A stretch of 64,000 bases of DNA, from assembly GCF_000376785.1 (NCBI RefSeq), contig NZ_AQXX01000120.1:30037-94036 (forward strand). Reading direction: 5' to 3'. A model generated the notes under the pieces. That model saw nothing but the letters and a program-made list of their open reading frames with translations, searched no databases and had not been told where the DNA came from. Numbering within the stretch: the first letter of the stretch is position 1; each line of letters opens with the position of its first letter. The position numbers and the translations under genes are program-made. Source of the stretch: Hahella ganghwensis DSM 17046 (GTDB lineage: Bacteria; Pseudomonadota; Gammaproteobacteria; Pseudomonadales; Oleiphilaceae). This document shows, in pieces, positions 52,462 to 60,936 of this stretch.

Positions 52462-53850
52462 TCAGGCGTCAAGCTCCAGGTAACATTCCAGTTCGCGCCG
52501 AAATGCCGCCTGGACTCCCAGTCGCTTCATCATCCAGTAATGTCCGGCGATCATTCGGTCTATAAATATACTTTCCACCGGTGGCCGGAATGACTCCATA
52601 TATTTGAAGATGGTAGAGGCTTTGGAAGCCACCTGCTTATGGAGATTGGCTTCTGCAAAATCGTAATGCAGGTCCCTGTCAGCAAATGGCACGATAAAAA
52701 TATCCCGCCACATGGCATAGTAGTCTTCATCCACTGAAGGTTTGTCTTCAATCCGCACACCTAAATCAATCAGATAGTGATCCAGGGCGCCATAATCTTC
52801 ATTCAGTGCCGCTACCAAAGCCTTTTTGTAGGCATCCACAATCTCTGTTTTGAGCTTTTTGACACAGCCAAAGTCATACATAATAACGGTGCCATCTGGT
52901 CGGAAGGCAAAGTTACCCGCGTGGGGATCACCATGTATCGCCTGAAATTTGAAGAGTTGGTCCGCCATGGTTCTGAACAATCGCTGACCAATCAGGTTAA
53001 TGGTTTCCTGAGGATACTTTTCAGTAGTGACCTCACTGATATGATCCCCTTCCACACACTCCATGGTCAGAACCCGACGGGAAGACAGGGATTCAACCAC
53101 CTTCGGTATGATCAGCCCTTTGTCCTTCTTATGGAATTTAACAAAGGCTTTGATGTTCCGGGCTTCGTTTTCATAATCCAGTTCTTCATTCAAACGCTCA
53201 CGGATTTCATTGAAGAGCTGGTCAACACTTTCCTTGGGAAGCTTCAGCAGTCCCCCCAGTTTCAGCGTCAGTTTGAGTTGCTTAAGGTCAGAATTGACGG
53301 ACTTGTCTACACCGGGATACTGTATTTTGACAATCACCTCTTTGCCCTCGCGGGTCCGTGCCCGGTGAACCTGACCAATGGATGCCGCTGCATAGGGTTC
53401 AGAATCGAAATGCTCAAACAGCTCCTCCGGAGCCGCTCCAAGTTCATTGATTATCTGCTTTTCAATGACTGAGTACGCCATGGGTGGCGCTTCTTTCTGC
53501 AGTCGTTGCAGGGCCTCGGAAAACTCTTTGGGTAGAAAATCCTGGGTCTGGGAGGCAATTTGCCCCACTTTCATCACCGCTCCCTTTAATTCACCCAGGG
53601 TATCAGCAATCTGGTTTGCCATCTTGTTATAGGCCTGACGCTGCCGTTCTTCATGGTTGTCAGGCTCAGAAAAACGCCGCCGGACCCGGTCCGCGGCATA
53701 GTTACCCGCTACAGAGGCGGTCATGCCTGCTAACTTGAGAAATCGCTTGGTACGGGATGCGGGGGCTTGGGTTTGCTGTTTCCTGCCGCCGGGGGACTTG
53801 CTCTCACCAAGTGTCGGCTTGCTCACTGAGGACTCCTGAATAAATGGCAA
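52462..53850 (-). CDS. ABC1/UbiB (AarF) family kinase-like protein
   Basis: The 462-residue protein has the ADCK/UbiB hallmarks: KxGQ in LKGAVMKVGQIASQTQDFLP (about 90-109), the Ala-rich loop AAASIGQVHRARTREGKEVIVKIQYPG, and catalytic GDPHAGNFAF with MYDFGC. Unlike UbiB it lacks two C-terminal transmembrane helices. This soluble type is thought to act in lipid or quinone metabolism through ATPase activity. It is a single gene with its own promoter. Confidence 0.92.
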   Translation of the reverse strand: MPFIQESSVSKPTLGESKSPGGRKQQTQAPASRTKRFLKLAGMTASVAGNYAADRVRRRFSEPDNHEERQRQAYNKMANQIADTLGELKGAVMKVGQIASQTQDFLPKEFSEALQRLQKEAPPMAYSVIEKQIINELGAAPEELFEHFDSEPYAAASIGQVHRARTREGKEVIVKIQYPGVDKSVNSDLKQLKLTLKLGGLLKLPKESVDQLFNEIRERLNEELDYENEARNIKAFVKFHKKDKGLIIPKVVESLSSRRVLTMECVEGDHISEVTTEKYPQETINLIGQRLFRTMADQLFKFQAIHGDPHAGNFAFRPDGTVIMYDFGCVKKLKTEIVDAYKKALVAALNEDYGALDHYLIDLGVRIEDKPSVDEDYYAMWRDIFIVPFADRDLHYDFAEANLHKQVASKASTIFKYMESFRPPVESIFIDRMIAGHYWMMKRLGVQAAFRRELECYLELDA

Positions 53851-54042
53851 TTGGCTATGTTAGCGCATGATGATATCGGGGGGCAGTGAACTTTCAGTAT
53901 AGAAAAGCCAAACCCGGATAATCCATTTGGTCGAAAATAGAGGGTAATGCCGCAGACCGTCAACATGCTTTGTCTATCGGGCTTATGCTCTGCAACAGTA
54001 AAGGTATCATCGAAGGAAGAGCCCGCCAAACCGCGGATATTT

Positions 54043-54459
54043 TCAGGGTGTGCCAGACAGAGGGCCCGTACGGATCTTATTCAGCAGGGAGTCATAGCTG
54101 GACAGCAGCGATTCAATTTTTCGCAGACTGGTTTCAATTGCCTCACGACGTACAGCACTTGATCCCAGAACAAAGTCCAATGGGTAATCAAAGCAGCTGC
54201 ATACTTTTTCCCGACCATTGACCTTCGCTTCGATCTTGTCTATCCGGATATCACCAAAATCCATCGCCAGCAAAATGGAAAAGGTCGCCCGACTTCCCGC
54301 GGACAAATCTTCATCCGTCCGGATTGTCATTCCAGAGGCACTGAATTTTAACACCTGCACTTTGACCCATTCATAACTGAACATGCCACGCCGAACTTTC
54401 AGTTGCGCGTCCAGGTGCATTGTCGGGTTTTTGGAGGGACCCCTGTGATTTGGCTTCAT
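54043..54459 (-). CDS. PilZ-domain protein
   Basis: The 138-residue protein has a PilZ-like beta-barrel pattern (VQVLKFSASGMTIRTDEDLSAGSRATFSIL, then IRIDKIEAKVNGREKV...YPLDFV). The N-terminal RxxxR c-di-GMP motif is not canonical, so ligand binding is uncertain. A C-terminal helix follows. The diguanylate cyclase and CheC-type response regulator genes follow upstream. A 22-bp tandem repeat covers its start codon. Confidence 0.72.
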   Translation of the reverse strand: MKPNHRGPSKNPTMHLDAQLKVRRGMFSYEWVKVQVLKFSASGMTIRTDEDLSAGSRATFSILLAMDFGDIRIDKIEAKVNGREKVCSCFDYPLDFVLGSSAVRREAIETSLRKIESLLSSYDSLLNKIRTGPLSGTP

Positions 54460-54520
54460 GCTATTCGGACGGTACTTTCATGCTAATAGGACGGTACTTT
54501 GCATGTAATGGGATGGAACT
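54455..54520 (-). repeat. Three tandem 22-bp repeats over the PilZ gene start
   Basis: Copies at 54455-54476, 54477-54498 and 54499-54520; the first two differ at two positions and the third is more degenerate. The first copy contains the PilZ start codon (CAT on the plus strand, 54457-54459), so copies two and three form the immediate 5' leader and ribosome-binding region. Confidence 0.88.
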
Positions 54521-54765
54521 AGAGGAGCGCCAAACTGTAGCGAAACACCTCACTAAAAGCAAAGCCTCTCGACGTCTTTTCATATGAACCAAGTCCAATT
54601 TCTCGAACATATGTCATAAATCTCGTGTAGATGGCCCATTATTACCGTTTATTCACCTCTCTCTTTACCCTATATACACTTTCATTACTTTACCTCTGCC
54701 TCGCCCTGTTTGCCTTTACTATCTCGAGGCCTGTTGTGGCGGACTGGGATCTCTGACCGGGAACA
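54460..54765. other. Intergenic region upstream of the PilZ gene
   Basis: Besides the tandem repeat, 54521-54765 contains no gene, hairpin or recognisable promoter. It is A/T-richer near 54590-54720. Confidence 0.5.
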
Positions 54766-55731
54766 TCAGTCCTGTCGATGAACGGTCGTTCTGTTTCGCC
54801 CGTTCTGTTTGGATTCATATAAAGCCGTATCGGCATTTTCCAACCACTGCTGGTAGTCATCCAGGGAATGATTCACCTCGGCAATCCCCAGACTGATGGT
54901 GAAACGGATGTCGCTGTCCTCATGTGACACCGTCAACTCTTCAACCCTTGTTCGCAGTCTTTCAGCAAAGGATTTACCACTGATTGAGTCCGTATCGATC
55001 AGAATCAGCCCAAACTCTTCGCCCCCATACCTCCCGGCAATATCTGTGGTACGCATGGTTTCTCTTAATGCGTCAGCGACCTGACGAATCACTTCATCGC
55101 CGGCAGGATGCCCATAGGTGTCATTCACCTTCTTGAAATGATCGATATCGAACATGATCAGAGTGGCAACTTTGCCTGTCCGTTTGAAGCGTCGAAACTC
55201 TGCCTCCAAACGCTCCTCCCAGAAACGACGGTTATTCAGTTGAGTAAGCCCATCCGTCCGGCTGAGTTGCTCGAGCTTGGCATTGGCCTTAGCCAATTGT
55301 TTGCTGTTGCTGGCGATGTCTGTGACGTCATAAATGATAATACAGATATTTTTAACTTCCCCGGTGGTGGATATTAATGGCGATATCGTAATGTTCTGGT
55401 ACATGAATTCTTCTGTACCAGTGATTGGCCGGTAGTTTTTGAAACGGAACAGGAACGGGCGCTGCTCCCAGGTAGTGAAGCTTCGATTTTTCAGCATGAA
55501 CACAGACTGGGCTTTATGGATGAACCATTCTTTTGGGATTTCTTCGAAGAGATCGAAGATCACCTTTCCTCTGACCGTGTGCGGTGGCAAACCACTGTGG
55601 TTCTCCATGAAACTGTTCCAGGTATTAATCCGAAACTCATTGTCCAGCACCACCAATCCGACATCGATGGTTTGCAGCATGTCCATCAGCCAGTGGAATT
55701 CAGCGATATCGTCTAAACTGTCCTGAGCCAT
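54766..55731 (-). CDS. Diguanylate cyclase with PAS domain
   Basis: The 321-residue protein has an N-terminal PAS domain (about 12-140: GLVVLDNEFRINTWNSFME...NICIIIYDVTDI) and a GGDEF domain (about 155-318) with the active site GGEEF (236-240). An inhibitory I-site RTTD (227-230) sits five residues before it. The PAS domain has no transmembrane part, so it senses a cytoplasmic signal and makes c-di-GMP. It is 45 bp downstream of the REC-CheC gene and probably in the same operon. Confidence 0.94.
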   Translation of the reverse strand: MAQDSLDDIAEFHWLMDMLQTIDVGLVVLDNEFRINTWNSFMENHSGLPPHTVRGKVIFDLFEEIPKEWFIHKAQSVFMLKNRSFTTWEQRPFLFRFKNYRPITGTEEFMYQNITISPLISTTGEVKNICIIIYDVTDIASNSKQLAKANAKLEQLSRTDGLTQLNNRRFWEERLEAEFRRFKRTGKVATLIMFDIDHFKKVNDTYGHPAGDEVIRQVADALRETMRTTDIAGRYGGEEFGLILIDTDSISGKSFAERLRTRVEELTVSHEDSDIRFTISLGIAEVNHSLDDYQQWLENADTALYESKQNGRNRTTVHRQD

Positions 55732-55776
55732 AATGTTAACTCGGTTTCCCGTCGTTAGATTGTTTATCTCTCGGTT

Positions 55777-56796
55777 TTATTTGAGCAAATAAGCCACTTT
55801 ATTTCTCAAAACCGGCAAAGAGTCCTCGGTGAACAACAACAGTAATTCGCACTGAATATTGTAGTTCTCAATGGCGTAGCAAATTTCTATTGCCAGCGTC
55901 TGCCGCCAGCGCCATGTATTGTTTTTCAGCAGCTCATCGACATCCACATGTTGCCCCAAAACCACGGGATGCCCTTGACTAAAGGAAATATCGAGTTGAT
56001 CCGCAATCCCTTTGGTGCAGGCTCCGATTAATACCGAGGCCACATCCATAATCAGCTCCAGTTCGACCAGTTCATTCATCCGGCCTTCATAGCGCATCAG
56101 ATTGGCCATGTCTGACATACTGGAATCATGAAACAGAAGAAGCGCCTCCCCGGCAATACCGGCCCCGATAAATCCCTGACAGACAGCGGAAATCGTATCT
56201 TCATCCTGGGTGGACTGAAGCGCCATTTTCAGCTCTGTGATTTCGAGTAGATTCACCTGGGGAATGGGGAGCAGAACAAAAACATCCAGCAAGCGAGCCA
56301 GTAAATCTGCGGCCTGCCCCATCGCCACGTTGGTTATTTCCTGATATGCCTCGAGTTCACCGGATTTACCCTGGGAAGCCAGCGCCTGATCACGAACATC
56401 TTCGCTAACTTGGGACTGAACATCATCCGGCGTATAAATGCCGGCGCGGGTCAGTACAGCACTCAATTCTTCTGAGACAATCGGCTTTTTGATAAAGTCA
56501 AAGGCACCAAAAGCCATGACGCGACTTCGGGCATCGGGCTGGATATCACCCGACACAACAATCACAACGGTTGGAAGCTCTTCTTTGCTGATAACATCAA
56601 GTGTCTGATAACCATCCATTACCGGCATATTGAGGTCCAGGAAAAGAACGTCGCCTTTTCCTTCGCGAATCAATTCCAATGCCTCTTCACCGTGCTTGGC
56701 AAAACTGATCTCAACGTCCCATCCATCAGGAAGGGACCTGGCCATCTGCTTTCGTGCGACACCTGAGTCATCACAAATTAACACAGGTATAGTCAT
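55777..56796 (-). CDS. Response regulator with CheC-like output domain
   Basis: The 339-residue protein has an N-terminal receiver domain (phospho-acceptor Asp54 in VLFLDLNMPVMDGY, Lys in FDFIKKPI) and a C-terminal CheC/FliY-type domain. That domain has the phosphatase motif QEITNVAMGQAADLLA (Glu/Asn pair); the second half-motif (ELELIMDVASVLIG) has Asp in place of Asn. It may dephosphorylate CheY-like proteins or act in c-di-GMP signalling with the adjacent diguanylate cyclase. Confidence 0.9.
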   Translation of the reverse strand: MTIPVLICDDSGVARKQMARSLPDGWDVEISFAKHGEEALELIREGKGDVLFLDLNMPVMDGYQTLDVISKEELPTVVIVVSGDIQPDARSRVMAFGAFDFIKKPIVSEELSAVLTRAGIYTPDDVQSQVSEDVRDQALASQGKSGELEAYQEITNVAMGQAADLLARLLDVFVLLPIPQVNLLEITELKMALQSTQDEDTISAVCQGFIGAGIAGEALLLFHDSSMSDMANLMRYEGRMNELVELELIMDVASVLIGACTKGIADQLDISFSQGHPVVLGQHVDVDELLKNNTWRWRQTLAIEICYAIENYNIQCELLLLFTEDSLPVLRNKVAYLLK

Positions 56797-57030
56797 GTGA
56801 GTATCCTAAGGAAGAGTGGATTCATAACATGCCAAAACAAATATTCGCTTGTTTTTATTGTCTAAATTTCCACTGTGAATCCAGTGGGATATATATTAAG
56901 TAAAGCCCAACGCGAGACGGTTGGCAAAGTTCTGCGAGTCAATGTCGAGATACTGTTGCCAATTCTCTATAATGCGACTGTTTTTTGTCGCCAACGGTTT
57001 TAGCCACCCACTGAATTATTGCGGTTATCC

Positions 57031-57825
57031 ATGTCTGAGCATCCTTCACCCGAATATCTGAGCCGCTTCAGCGGTATTGCAAGACTTTACGGCATTCCGG
57101 CACTGGAAACCTTTCGTCAGTCCCATGTCGCCGTTATCGGAATCGGGGGAGTTGGATCCTGGGCTGCTGAAGCCCTGGCCAGGTCCGGGATTGGTCGTAT
57201 CACACTGATTGATCTGGATGATGTCTGCATCTCCAATACCAACCGCCAGATACACGCACTGCAATCCACTGTTGGGCAGAGCAAGGTCGAAGTAATGGCG
57301 CAGCGAATCCAGGAAATCAATCCGGAATGCGAGGTGCAGCAGGTCCATAAATTTGTCACCGAAAAATCTGTCGGCGATCTGCTTAGCAAAGAATTCGACT
57401 TTGTCATTGATGCCATAGACAGTGTCCGCCACAAATGCGCGCTGTTGGCGTACTGTCGCCGCAACAAAATCAAGGTAGTTTGCGTTGGGGGCGCTGGAGG
57501 ACAAACGGACCCCACACAGATCGAATACACCGATCTCAGCCGAACCTATCACGACCCACTACTGGCCAAGGTACGCAAGAAACTACGCCAGGACTATGGG
57601 TTTCCTGCCAACCCACAGCGGCGCTTCAGTATTGAGGCAGTATTCTCTACGGAACAGCAGGTTTATCCATCACCGGATGGAACCGTCTGCCAGAGCAAAC
57701 CGGCTCCCAATGAAAGCACCCGGCTTGACTGTGCATCGGGATTCGGAGCCGCCACTGGTGTTACCGCCACTTTTGGATTTATCGCCGTATCCCGGGTATT
57801 GAAGAAACTGGCTGCCAGAGGCTGA
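57031..57825 (+). CDS. tcdA: tRNA threonylcarbamoyladenosine dehydratase
   Basis: I start at ATG 57031 (the frame extends to a TTG four codons upstream). The 264-residue protein is an E1-like ThiF-fold enzyme with VAVIGIGGVGSWAAEALARSGIG (nucleotide loop), DLDDVCISNTNRQIHAL and the Arg/Asp residues for adenylation. It makes the cyclic form of N6-threonylcarbamoyladenosine at position 37 of tRNAs. It converges with the M42 peptidase gene (11-bp gap). Confidence 0.95.
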   Translation: MSEHPSPEYLSRFSGIARLYGIPALETFRQSHVAVIGIGGVGSWAAEALARSGIGRITLIDLDDVCISNTNRQIHALQSTVGQSKVEVMAQRIQEINPECEVQQVHKFVTEKSVGDLLSKEFDFVIDAIDSVRHKCALLAYCRRNKIKVVCVGGAGGQTDPTQIEYTDLSRTYHDPLLAKVRKKLRQDYGFPANPQRRFSIEAVFSTEQQVYPSPDGTVCQSKPAPNESTRLDCASGFGAATGVTATFGFIAVSRVLKKLAARG

Positions 57826-57836
57826 CCGCCGCCAGC

Positions 57837-59066
57837 CTAGTTATCCTCTTCTTGTTGCCCCTGGAACAGCTCTTTGACATTGGGTACTGACGTACCGCTC
57901 ATCTGCAGCTCTTTCTGCCAGGGAATCTGCTCTTGAAAGTCCTCTTTGGGAATATTCCTCATTGCATCATGTGGACGTACAGGATCCGTCTGCACATAGC
58001 GAACCACCAGGTCAGCAATAGCGGTCAAGGCATCAATATGAGTGCGCTCATAACCATGCGTGGCGTCCGTACCGAAAGTGATCAGGGCATGACGAATATC
58101 ATGGCCCGCCTGCACCGCTGACACGGCGTCACTGAAATAGAAGCGGAAAACGTCCCTCTGATGGCTGATATTATACTGCTGACAGGTACGTATCAGATGC
58201 TGGGTCAGGTGATGATCAAAAGGACCGGATGAATCCTTCATGGCAATCGTGACACCATTTTCCTTGGCATTCTGCCCTTCTGCGACCGGTCCGATGTCGA
58301 TGCCAACAAACTCTGTCACTTCAGGCTCAATGGCATGGCCAACTCCGGAACCGATCTCTTCCGTCAGTGTGAATATAGGGAAACAGTCCATGGACACCGG
58401 CAGATTGTATTCCTTGATCGCCTTCAACGCTGTCAATAGCGCTGCGGTTCCTGCTTTATTGTCCAGGTGACGGGAAACGATATAACCATTCGACAAGAAC
58501 TCGGGGTTGGGGTCAAAGGCAACGAAGTCTCCCACTTTCATCCCCAGCTCCAGAGTTTCCTCCTTCGAGTGAGTCAACTCATCCACACGGATTTCCACAT
58601 GATCCCAGGTCACCGGCAGACGATCGACCTCCTCGTTGTATCGGTGACCGGCTGCATAGAGAGGCAAAACCGATCCGCGGAAGCAACGGCCATCATCTGA
58701 AAAGATGGTAACCCTGGCACCTTCGGCAAAGCGACTGGACCAATGCCCGACAGGAGTCAGGCATAACCGGCCGTTATCCTTGATTTCCCGGACCATGGCA
58801 CCAATGGTATCCAGATGAGTCACCACTGCACGTTGGGGAGCACTTTTGCGACCTTTCAGCCGTCCACGTACCGTTCCTCTACGGGTGAGTTCATAATCGA
58901 TTCCCAATTCCACCAGTCGTTCACAGACATACACTACCGCGCCGTCGGTCAACCCGGTGGGACAAGGTATGGCCAGCAACTCCAGAAGTGTCTTGTTCAG
59001 GTAATCAGAATCAAGCTTATAGTTAACATCAGCTCCCATGACGGGAGCGTTTTCTGGTTGATTCAC
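57837..59066 (-). CDS. M42-family peptidase of the NAGGN osmoprotectant system
   Basis: The 409-residue protein has the M42/M20-like metal sites VTHLDTIGAMVREI (His-x-Asp), DNKAGTAALLTAL, LTEEIGSGVGHA and ATHGYERTHIDAL. This is the hydrolase that accompanies asnO and ngg in NAGGN clusters; it is thought to trim or recycle the dipeptide or its precursors. It is the last gene of the operon. The exact substrate is inferred from context. Confidence 0.92.
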   Translation of the reverse strand: MNQPENAPVMGADVNYKLDSDYLNKTLLELLAIPCPTGLTDGAVVYVCERLVELGIDYELTRRGTVRGRLKGRKSAPQRAVVTHLDTIGAMVREIKDNGRLCLTPVGHWSSRFAEGARVTIFSDDGRCFRGSVLPLYAAGHRYNEEVDRLPVTWDHVEIRVDELTHSKEETLELGMKVGDFVAFDPNPEFLSNGYIVSRHLDNKAGTAALLTALKAIKEYNLPVSMDCFPIFTLTEEIGSGVGHAIEPEVTEFVGIDIGPVAEGQNAKENGVTIAMKDSSGPFDHHLTQHLIRTCQQYNISHQRDVFRFYFSDAVSAVQAGHDIRHALITFGTDATHGYERTHIDALTAIADLVVRYVQTDPVRPHDAMRNIPKEDFQEQIPWQKELQMSGTSVPNVKELFQGQQEEDN

Positions 59067-59111
59067 CTTATTCCCCCTTCTAGGTTAATACTTAATATGG
59101 CTAATACTTGG

Positions 59112-59135
59112 GGATGACCATTGGAAAGGTCATCC
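59112..59135. other. Hairpin between ngg and the peptidase gene
   Basis: GGATGACC at 59112-59119 pairs with GGTCATCC at 59128-59135. It lies in the 90-bp gap of the NAGGN operon, with no T-run in the direction of transcription, so it may set the ratio of the two messages. Confidence 0.45.
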
Positions 59136-59156
59136 TTTAACCACTCATAACACATT

Positions 59157-60923
59157 TTATCCCGCCGGAGAACGATTCAATGGAAACAGCAGGTCGATAA
59201 ATCTCTCAGCCGTGGGCTGCGGGGCATGATTCTCCAGACCCGGACGTTCATTGGCTTCAATAATGACGTACTCCGGCTTTTCCGGGTCAGGAACCATCAG
59301 GTCCATTCCCACCACAGGAATCTGTATAGCCTTGGCTGCCTGCTCTGCCGCCGACCTGAGTTCAGGATGCAGGGTTTCGGTCACGTCCACCAAGGTGCCA
59401 CCAGTATGAAGATTGGCAGTTTTACGCACCACCAGATGCTTACCGGCAGGTAGAACATCTTCCCATCCGTACCCGGCCTCACGCAGACAACGCTCGGTTT
59501 CAGCATCCAACGGAATTCGGCTCTCCCCTCCTGTGGCAGCGGAGCGTCTCCGGCTTTGCTTTTCAATCAGGGTTCGCAGATCGTCCCGGCCGTTGCCGAA
59601 AACTTCTGCAGGGCGTCGGATAGCGGCAGCCACCATTTCAAACCCGATGACAACCACCCTGAGATCCAGCCCCTTATGAAAGGTTTCCAGCAAGACTTTG
59701 CCAGAAACACGCTTGGCATCGGCAATGGCGGTATGCAGATCCTCAATCTGGCGAATATCCACTGATATCCCCTGCCCCTGTTCACTGTCCAAAGGCTTCA
59801 CCACCACCGAGCCGTGTTCCTTCAGGAAGGCTTCCGCCTCTTCCGCAGTGGAATAGAGCTGATGACAGGGAGTTCTAAGACCAGCCTGGCTGCAGGCCCG
59901 ATGGGTGAGCATTTTATTCTGGCAGATCGTCATGGCCACAGCCGTCGTCAGATCCGACAGGGACTCATGACAGCGAATGTGTCGCCCTCCGAATCCCAGC
60001 GTAAACAGATTGTTCTCCCGGTCATCGACAGACACTTCAATGCCACGACGTAGGGCTTCGTCCACAATGATCTGCGCGTAGGGATTCAGCTTAAGCGCTG
60101 TTTCCGGCCCCACAAACAGCTTTTCATTAATGGCATTTTTCTTCTTCAGGGCAAAGGTCTTGACCGCCTGAAAGCCCAGCTTTTCATAGAGGGCCTTGGC
60201 TTCGTAATTATTATGCAGAACACTCAGATCCATGAATTGGCAACCGCGAGCCTGAAAGTACTCAGCCAGGTAACGCACCAGCGCCTCTCCGACTCCCGGT
60301 GTTTTACTGTCCGGTGACACCGCCAGACACCACAGGCTGGATCCTTTGTGGGGGTCATTGAACACTCTGACATGGTTGACGCCCATGACTGTGCCAATCA
60401 CCTTGCCGGTAGTCAGCTCCTCTGCCACCAGATAGACCACCTCTTTGGAGCGACGGCGCCCCTGCACATGCTCCGGAGGAACCGGCACCATCTTGCGTTG
60501 ACTGAAGATGGCATTAATGGCGTCCACGTCCCGGCTGCTGGTTGCCCTGCGAACAGTCACCCCCGGCAAAGCCTGGGTTCGGGGCCTGTACTGGCTCATC
60601 CACAACCGCAGCGTATCTGACGGATCAAGAAACAATGCCTGAGGGGCGTGACTCAGGACCACATGAGGATTGGATACATACATGGCAATATCACGATCCC
60701 CGGTGGATTCCTCCGTCAGGCTTTTCGCTAGACGCCCCGGATCAGAAAATGTATGAGCCAGCAATAAACGCCCCCAACCGCAGTGTACGATCACATTTTC
60801 CGGCGCATCGTCTCCGGTATCTGCACGCTGATGTTCGGCCTGTAACGCCTGAAATGACGGCACTTGGTTGCGTAGTACTCGCTCGTCATGATGATGGTGG
60901 TGACCTCTGGAATGCGCTGCCAC
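59157..60923 (-). CDS. ngg: N-acetylglutaminylglutamine synthetase (GNAT plus ATP-grasp fusion)
   Basis: I place the start at GTG 60923, because GGGGGGAG lies six bases upstream and it avoids a deep overlap with asnO; the frame otherwise continues with non-family residues to 61067. The 588-residue protein has a GNAT half (motif around VSPDSKTPGVGEALVRYLAEYF) and an ATP-grasp half (SVVVKPLDSEQGQGISVDI onward, ending VIIEANERPGLENH). It acetylates glutamine and ligates a second glutamine to make N-acetylglutaminylglutamine. The N terminus holds five consecutive histidines (residues 8-12). Confidence 0.93.
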   Translation of the reverse strand: MAAHSRGHHHHHDERVLRNQVPSFQALQAEHQRADTGDDAPENVIVHCGWGRLLLAHTFSDPGRLAKSLTEESTGDRDIAMYVSNPHVVLSHAPQALFLDPSDTLRLWMSQYRPRTQALPGVTVRRATSSRDVDAINAIFSQRKMVPVPPEHVQGRRRSKEVVYLVAEELTTGKVIGTVMGVNHVRVFNDPHKGSSLWCLAVSPDSKTPGVGEALVRYLAEYFQARGCQFMDLSVLHNNYEAKALYEKLGFQAVKTFALKKKNAINEKLFVGPETALKLNPYAQIIVDEALRRGIEVSVDDRENNLFTLGFGGRHIRCHESLSDLTTAVAMTICQNKMLTHRACSQAGLRTPCHQLYSTAEEAEAFLKEHGSVVVKPLDSEQGQGISVDIRQIEDLHTAIADAKRVSGKVLLETFHKGLDLRVVVIGFEMVAAAIRRPAEVFGNGRDDLRTLIEKQSRRRSAATGGESRIPLDAETERCLREAGYGWEDVLPAGKHLVVRKTANLHTGGTLVDVTETLHPELRSAAEQAAKAIQIPVVGMDLMVPDPEKPEYVIIEANERPGLENHAPQPTAERFIDLLFPLNRSPAG

Positions 60924-60936
60924 AATCGTCTCCCCC

